Source: Bacteroidales bacterium
Lineage (GTDB): Bacteria > Bacteroidota > Bacteroidia > Bacteroidales > Paludibacteraceae
Assembly (NCBI GenBank): GCA_900768725.1
Contig: CAAGDU010000071.1
Span: 1-10,075 of the forward strand
DNA: 10,075 bases
Reading direction: 5' to 3'
This document shows positions 6,266 to 10,075 of the stretch, piece by piece (the first letter of the stretch is position 1; every line of letters starts with the position of its first letter). The notes beneath the pieces are model-generated. The model was not told the DNA's origin and ran no database searches. It was given only the letters and a program-made list of their open reading frames with translations. The position numbers were made by a program, and so were the translations under genes.

Positions 6266-6284
6266 ACTCTGATTATTCCGAATA

Positions 6285-8099
6285 ATGATGATGAAAATGA
6301 TGAGGCGATATATCGCTATTATACTCTGCCTGCTTGCCGTTACGGCGGCGATGGCGCAGACCGATACCACGCTCAACCGCAACGTAACAGTAGAGCGGGA
6401 GTTTCAGCCCGTGGTGCAGGCGGCGGGGAAAATCAACCAGAAGCCTGCTATCACCGAGACCACGATGCCTGAGCACCCGGTGGTGTACTCCGACTACAAT
6501 GCGCTGCTGAGCCCTGCCTTCAACACCAACGACCTGCTGAGTCAGCCCACACGCTTTGCAGAGCCCGAGCCCCTGCACGGCTATGTGCGCGGTGCCTTCG
6601 GACACCCGAACACCCTCTTCGACTTCCGCTATTTGCTCAACGGGCTGAACAACAGCGGGAAGAAAGCCAAAGACCAACTCGATGTCTATGCGCACCACCG
6701 CGCCGAGTGGGGCAGGCGCGCCGACAGCCACACCCGTCTCGGACTGCGCTTCGGGCACTCGTTCGCTACCTGCCAACTCTACTTCGGCTTGGAAGGGCGC
6801 AACACGTTCTACACCCGACACGGACGCTATTTCGACCCTGCGACGGAGACGCTCACGATAGACAAACCGAGCCAACTGCTGCCGGAGGACAAGCAGACGA
6901 CATGGGGCGTGGACGCCTTCGTGGGCGTGAAGAGCAACAAGAAGCAGGATTTCCAATATAAGATACAGGCGGGCTACACGCTCTTCGCCCTGCCGCAGTA
7001 CGCCACCGAGCACCAAGTGCGCTCCACGCTCGACCTTGCCTACAAGATGAGCCGCCACCGTATCGGATTGAACCTCTCGGCGATAGATGCCTTCATCAGC
7101 ACCGACCAGATAGCCGACTCGCTCTACAACCCGCGGCACGCCATCCGTATAGAGCCCTTCTATGCCTACGGCGGCAAGCGCTTCAACATCCACGCGGGCG
7201 TGAACCTCGACCTGAACATCGGACGCGGGCAGATGATGTCGGGCATGGAGAACGTATCGTTTGCACCCTCGCCGAACGTGCAGTTTGAGGGGCAGATTGC
7301 CAAGGAGTGGCTGACTATGTACGGCGATATCCGAGGTTCGTTCGGCACAGGCATTTACCAAGCCTATATGGAAAGTATGCCTTATAGGTCGCTGGAAAGA
7401 GGCATCACGTCGCACCACGTGGCGGGCTATAAGCCCGTGGATGCCACGGTCGGCTTCCATATCAAGCCCTATCGCGACTTGCTTATCAATATCTACGGCG
7501 GCTATACCTACGAGAAGAATCAAATCACCCTCATCGCTACGGCAGCCGACTTCACGGGTGCTTCGGGCATGTTCCACCGCGCGGGCGACTTCGTCTATGC
7601 CTACTCCGACTACGGGCGCGGCAAGATAGGCGCGAACATCCACTACCACTATCAGGACATTATCCAAATCAACCTCGGCGGGAACTACTATATTTGGGAT
7701 TGCTTCGGGCACGAAGATTTTGGAGAGAAAGATAATCCTCCCTATCAGAAAGACTACAAGAAGTTATTAGAGAAATTTTATGAGGACGGGAAGATACCCG
7801 ACGACGCTATCTACGGACGCGCCAACTGGGACTTGCACCTGCGCATAGACGGACGCATAGACGAGCACTGGTCGCTCTATTCCGAGAACTTCTTTTCTGG
7901 CAAGCGATTGGCACTGACCACCATCGGCACCAAGACCCTCAAGCCGACCGTGATACTGAACCTCGGATGCCAATATGAGCAAGACAATTGGGCAGCGTTC
8001 CTGCAACTGAACAACTATATCCACCGCCACAACGATATCTACTACGGCTACCAATCCGAAGGTATCCACTTCCTCCTCGGCGGGAGTTACAAGTTTTGA
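6285..8099 (+). CDS. Outer-membrane beta-barrel protein (TonB-receptor-like annotation class)
   Basis: A 604-residue protein with a signal peptide (RR at 7-8, hydrophobic core 9-22, cleavage likely after AMA at 22-24). The mature N-terminus reads TTLNRNVTVEREFQPVV (28-44) and continues to AGKINQKPAI, a segment I associate with a Bacteroidetes family often labelled TonB-dependent receptor. The rest alternates polar and aromatic residues in strand-sized blocks and ends in GGSYKF, with the terminal Phe typical of outer-membrane barrels. There is no room for a standard plug domain of about 130 residues, so it may be a plain barrel. The start is ambiguous among ATGs at 6285, 6288, 6291, 6297 and 6300; the last ones already give a good signal peptide. 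It follows the TPR gene closely, and a shared transcript and joint envelope role are likely. A 479-codon frame on the opposite strand is a shadow. Confidence 0.8.
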   Translation: MMMKMMRRYIAIILCLLAVTAAMAQTDTTLNRNVTVEREFQPVVQAAGKINQKPAITETTMPEHPVVYSDYNALLSPAFNTNDLLSQPTRFAEPEPLHGYVRGAFGHPNTLFDFRYLLNGLNNSGKKAKDQLDVYAHHRAEWGRRADSHTRLGLRFGHSFATCQLYFGLEGRNTFYTRHGRYFDPATETLTIDKPSQLLPEDKQTTWGVDAFVGVKSNKKQDFQYKIQAGYTLFALPQYATEHQVRSTLDLAYKMSRHRIGLNLSAIDAFISTDQIADSLYNPRHAIRIEPFYAYGGKRFNIHAGVNLDLNIGRGQMMSGMENVSFAPSPNVQFEGQIAKEWLTMYGDIRGSFGTGIYQAYMESMPYRSLERGITSHHVAGYKPVDATVGFHIKPYRDLLINIYGGYTYEKNQITLIATAADFTGASGMFHRAGDFVYAYSDYGRGKIGANIHYHYQDIIQINLGGNYYIWDCFGHEDFGEKDNPPYQKDYKKLLEKFYEDGKIPDDAIYGRANWDLHLRIDGRIDEHWSLYSENFFSGKRLALTTIGTKTLKPTVILNLGCQYEQDNWAAFLQLNNYIHRHNDIYYGYQSEGIHFLLGGSYKF

Positions 8100-8100
8100 A

Positions 8101-8159
8101 AAGACCGCGCTTCGCGCTGAAAGATACAAGACCGCTCGTTACACTCGCTAAAAGATAAA
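8101..8159. repeat. Imperfect direct repeat after the barrel gene
   Basis: Two related units, 8101-8127 and 8128-8159, each start AAGACCGC and end near AAAGATA. The first contains GCGC-TTC-GCGC (8107-8117), able to form a short hairpin right after the stop codon. No T-run follows, so termination is uncertain. The word pattern resembles a dispersed intergenic repeat. Confidence 0.6.
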
Positions 8160-8198
8160 GGACAGATTACCTTTAATGATACTAAACTAATTTCCTCA

Positions 8199-8233
8199 CT
8201 CTCCCCCTCTGTAGGGGGAGTTGGAGGGGGTCA
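8199..8233. repeat. REP-like palindromic element abutting the SDR gene start
   Basis: CTCCCCCT (8201-8208) and AGGGGGAG (8213-8220) form a perfect 8-bp stem with a CTGT loop, followed by TTGGAGGGGGTC. It is related to the elements at 6155-6190 (inverted) and 4343-4376. Its GGAGGGGG tail (8223-8230) ends seven bases before the ATG at 8238 and could act as a Shine-Dalgarno sequence. Confidence 0.75.
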
Positions 8234-8237
8234 TCTT

Positions 8238-9764
8238 ATGAAAACTACCGTATTCCTTACCGGTGCCACGGGCACCATGGGGTGGGCAGGTATGCAAGAA
8301 ATCCTGAAGTACCCCGAGCAATACCACCTGCGTATTTTAGCACGTCCGAGCGCGAAGAACAAAGAGAAACTCGCCCCCTATGCCGACCGCGTGGAGGTCA
8401 TATGGGGCGACCTGACACGCTATGAGGATGTGCTGCGCGGCGTAACGGGTGCGGACATCGTCCTGCACGTGGGCGGTATGGTGTCGCCGCAAGCCGACTA
8501 CCGTCCGCGCGCCACGCGCAAAACGAACATCGCCGCTGCAGAGTACGTGCGCGATGCCGTCTTGGCGCAGCCCGAGGAGAAGCAGCCGAGGGTGGTGTAT
8601 ATAGGTAGCGTTGCGCAGATGGGCGACCGCCGCGAGCCGCTCCACTGGGGACGCGCCGGCGACCCTATATGCGTCTCGGCATACGATCACTACGGACTGA
8701 CCAAAGCCATGGGCGAGCGTATCATCACGGGTTCGCCTATCAAGCGTTGGGTCAGCCTGCGCCAGTCGGGTATCCTCTACCCTGCCATCATCAACAACTA
8801 CGACCCCATCATGTTCCACGTGCCTATCCGCGGCGTGCTGGAGTGGGCAACGGTGGAAGACAGCGGGCGACTGCTGGAGCGCGTGTGCCGCCCCGAGGTG
8901 CCGGAGGAGTTCTGGAAGAACTACTACAACATCGGTTCGGGCAAGGAGTACCGTATCAGCAACTACGAGTTCGAGAGCCTGCTCATGGAGGCGATAGGCT
9001 GCCCGAGACCCGAGCAGATATTCGAGCCTAAGTGGTTCACCACCCGCAACTTCCACGGCATGTGGTATGTCGACGGCGACCGCCTGGAGAACTACCTGCA
9101 TTTCCGTGCGAACATCCCCATCCGCGACTATTTCCGCCAATTAGCGCAGAGCGACTCCATCCCCTCGCTCATCAAGTTCGCCTCCAAGACCAAGATAGCC
9201 AAACTCTTCCCCCACTGCGTCAAACTGGCGATGTTCCGCTTGGCATGCTCAGAGGAGCACGGCACGCAGTGGTGGATAAAGCATAACGTAACGCCCCGCA
9301 TCCACGCCTACTACGGCTCGCTCGAGGCGTATCGCGCCATCCCCGACTGGAAACATTTCGACACCTCGCGCCCCTCGGATACCATCGTGCGGCTTGACCA
9401 CGGCTATGACGAGGAGAAGCCCCAAGCCCTCTTCACCATCGAAGACATGCAGCGCGCCGCCGCGTTCCGCGGGGGTAAGTGCCTGTCGGAGAGCATGGTG
9501 CAAGGCGACTGGGACACGCCATTGGAATGGGAGTGCGCCGAGGGACACCGCTTCACGGCATCGCCCCGTCTCGTCCTGCTTGGCGGACACTGGTGCCCCG
9601 AGTGCATGCCTTACCCCTACGGCGATGAGCCGAACCCGCGCCCGTGGCAGTGGGATAAGATAGCCCGCAAGAACCCCTTCTTCGCCCAACTGTGGGCACC
9701 CCTCCACGACCCCACCGAGGACAACACCTATGGTCCCGAGGTCTTCGCCGGCTGGGAGAAATAG
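8238..9764 (+). CDS. Extended SDR (NAD(P)-dependent epimerase/dehydratase-like) protein with C-terminal zinc-ribbon-like domain
   Basis: 508 residues in two parts. Residues 1 to about 330 form an extended short-chain dehydrogenase/reductase: nucleotide-binding TGATGTMG at 8-15, a GDL turn near residue 60, a serine in the VVYIGSVAQ strand, and the catalytic pair Tyr152 and Lys156 in YGLTK. Such enzymes oxidise, reduce or epimerise sugar-nucleotide or other hydroxyl/keto substrates using NAD(P); the substrate here is unknown. About 400-460 is a separate module: GGKCLSE (Cys415), then WECAEGH (Cys433, His437), then GGHWCPEC (Cys453, Cys456). This pattern resembles the zinc-ribbon module (GGxCLS...WxCxxGHxW...WCPxC) seen repeated in some nucleic-acid-associated proteins. 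The usual SDR length is 300-350, so the C-terminal third is extra. The ATG at 8238 is preceded by GGAGGGGG from a repeat element. No strong promoter lies in the preceding spacer, so read-through from the barrel gene is likely. Confidence 0.85.
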   Translation: MKTTVFLTGATGTMGWAGMQEILKYPEQYHLRILARPSAKNKEKLAPYADRVEVIWGDLTRYEDVLRGVTGADIVLHVGGMVSPQADYRPRATRKTNIAAAEYVRDAVLAQPEEKQPRVVYIGSVAQMGDRREPLHWGRAGDPICVSAYDHYGLTKAMGERIITGSPIKRWVSLRQSGILYPAIINNYDPIMFHVPIRGVLEWATVEDSGRLLERVCRPEVPEEFWKNYYNIGSGKEYRISNYEFESLLMEAIGCPRPEQIFEPKWFTTRNFHGMWYVDGDRLENYLHFRANIPIRDYFRQLAQSDSIPSLIKFASKTKIAKLFPHCVKLAMFRLACSEEHGTQWWIKHNVTPRIHAYYGSLEAYRAIPDWKHFDTSRPSDTIVRLDHGYDEEKPQALFTIEDMQRAAAFRGGKCLSESMVQGDWDTPLEWECAEGHRFTASPRLVLLGGHWCPECMPYPYGDEPNPRPWQWDKIARKNPFFAQLWAPLHDPTEDNTYGPEVFAGWEK

Positions 9765-9848
9765 ACGCATGTATCGGCTCACCGGTAAGAAGGAGTGTTA
9801 TTGGGTACAAGAAGTCTGTATGAAAGTACGACAGACAAAGCGGTCTTC

Positions 9849-9903
9849 CCCGTACTATTCCCGTACAATTCCCGTGCTATTTCCGTACAATTCCCGTACA
9901 ATA
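9849..9903. repeat. 11-bp tandem repeat, five copies
   Basis: Five consecutive units of consensus CCCGTACAATT start at 9849, 9860, 9871, 9882 and 9893, with one to three differences each. Most contain the palindrome GTAC. The 11-base period is close to one helical turn and is not a multiple of three, so it is unlikely to be coding. Confidence 0.9.
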
Positions 9904-9938
9904 AAGCAGAGAAAGAGCAGAGACGAAGCAGACAACAA

Positions 9939-10037
9939 GGAGGGGCGGTCTCCAGGCCGCCCCAGAAGCAGACAAGAGGGTGCGGTAAGCAATCCCATGG
10001 AGGGGCGGTCTCCAGGCCGCCCCAGAAGCAGACAAGA
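9939..10037. repeat. Two 39-bp direct repeats with strong hairpins
   Basis: Copies at 9939-9977 and 9999-10037 are identical over 39 bases, 60 bases apart start to start. Each contains GGGGCGGTC and GGCCGCCCC around a TCCA loop, giving a 9-bp stem with one G-T pair, followed by AGAAGCAGACAAGA. A partial copy of this tail (GAAGCAGACAA) precedes the first unit. It resembles a dispersed intergenic hairpin element. Weak terminator activity is possible, but no T-run follows. Confidence 0.9.
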
Positions 10038-10065
10038 AGGGACGGGCAGAAATATATAAACCACC

Positions 10066-10072
10066 AAAGGAG
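10066..10072 (+). promoter_or_regulatory. Possible ribosome binding site of a gene beyond the window
   Basis: AAAGGAG lies three bases before the window end, after a 30-base stretch without repeats. It could serve a plus-strand gene starting just outside. The start codon is not visible. Confidence 0.25.
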
Positions 10073-10075
10073 AAC

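Larger units (their letters stand above)
9765..10075. other. Repeat-filled terminal region without a supported gene
   Basis: This stretch has no convincing coding sequence. It holds an 11-bp tandem repeat and two long hairpin repeats, listed separately. A plus-strand open frame from ATG 9769 to 10059 translates only these repeats after its first 25 residues. Confidence 0.65.

Noticed and set aside
6273..7712. Long minus-strand frame of 479 codons opposite the barrel gene
   Set aside because: It is a shadow of a GC-rich gene. The plus strand has a signal peptide, barrel-like pattern and terminal Phe, while the minus-strand protein has no recognisable domain.
8168..8175. Promoter for the SDR gene (TACCTTTA)
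   Set aside because: It matches TAnnTTTG at seven of eight positions, but no TTG lies at the right distance upstream.
9939..10037. CRISPR array
   Set aside because: There are only two repeat copies, the spacer is only 21 bases, the repeat is longer and far more GC-palindromic than usual, and there are no cas genes.
9769..10059. Plus-strand coding sequence of 96 codons
   Set aside because: After its first 25 residues it translates the 11-bp repeat and both hairpin repeats. The peptide is low-complexity and arginine-rich, matches no known family, and there is no ribosome binding site.

Overview
The window looks like chromosomal DNA of a Bacteroidales member (phylum Bacteroidota), most likely known only from metagenomes. 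This rests on three things: two promoters of the Bacteroidetes type (TTG or TTTG, about 20 bases, then TAnnTTTG), start codons mostly without Shine-Dalgarno sequences, and the protein families present. The right-hand genes (3068 onward) are clearly more GC-rich than the left-hand genes and the insertion sequence. No rRNA, tRNA, CRISPR array or recognisable defence operon is visible.

Layout. 1-119 is an AT-rich heptamer repeat leading into a Bcp-type peroxiredoxin gene (120-560). It is followed on the same strand by a membrane-anchored metallophosphoesterase (603-1670). Converging on the latter, and overlapping its 3' end by 20 bases, is the last ~65 codons of an anaerobic sulfatase-maturase-like radical SAM gene on the minus strand. 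That gene is cut off by a decayed IS3-family element (about 1848-2817). The IS has recognisable inverted repeats, a 27-bp tandem duplication of its left end, an orfA broken by a stop codon, and an orfB that has lost its N-terminal half but keeps the DDE residues.

From 2818 to 3067 lies an AT-rich regulatory region with a strong promoter match. It drives a long exported TPR protein (3068-6193), followed by an outer-membrane beta-barrel protein (6285-8099) and then an extended SDR (NAD(P)-dependent epimerase-like) protein with a C-terminal zinc-ribbon-like module (8238-9764). All three are on the plus strand, and the 91- and 138-base gaps between them are filled with repeats. No good promoter is visible in either gap, so co-transcription from the 3008-3039 promoter is plausible. 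The TPR and barrel proteins probably work together at the periplasm/outer membrane; that is inference from order and export signals. The last 311 bases carry an 11-bp x5 tandem repeat and two 39-bp copies of a GC-rich hairpin repeat.

The most unusual feature is the density of short palindromic or simple-sequence repeats. They fill the spacers and also sit in frame inside the TPR gene in at least five places, including its last dozen codons. I do not see a convincing new multi-gene system. The best leads are the repeat-laden TPR gene with its barrel partner, the SDR/zinc-ribbon fusion, and the IS-truncated sulfatase maturase.
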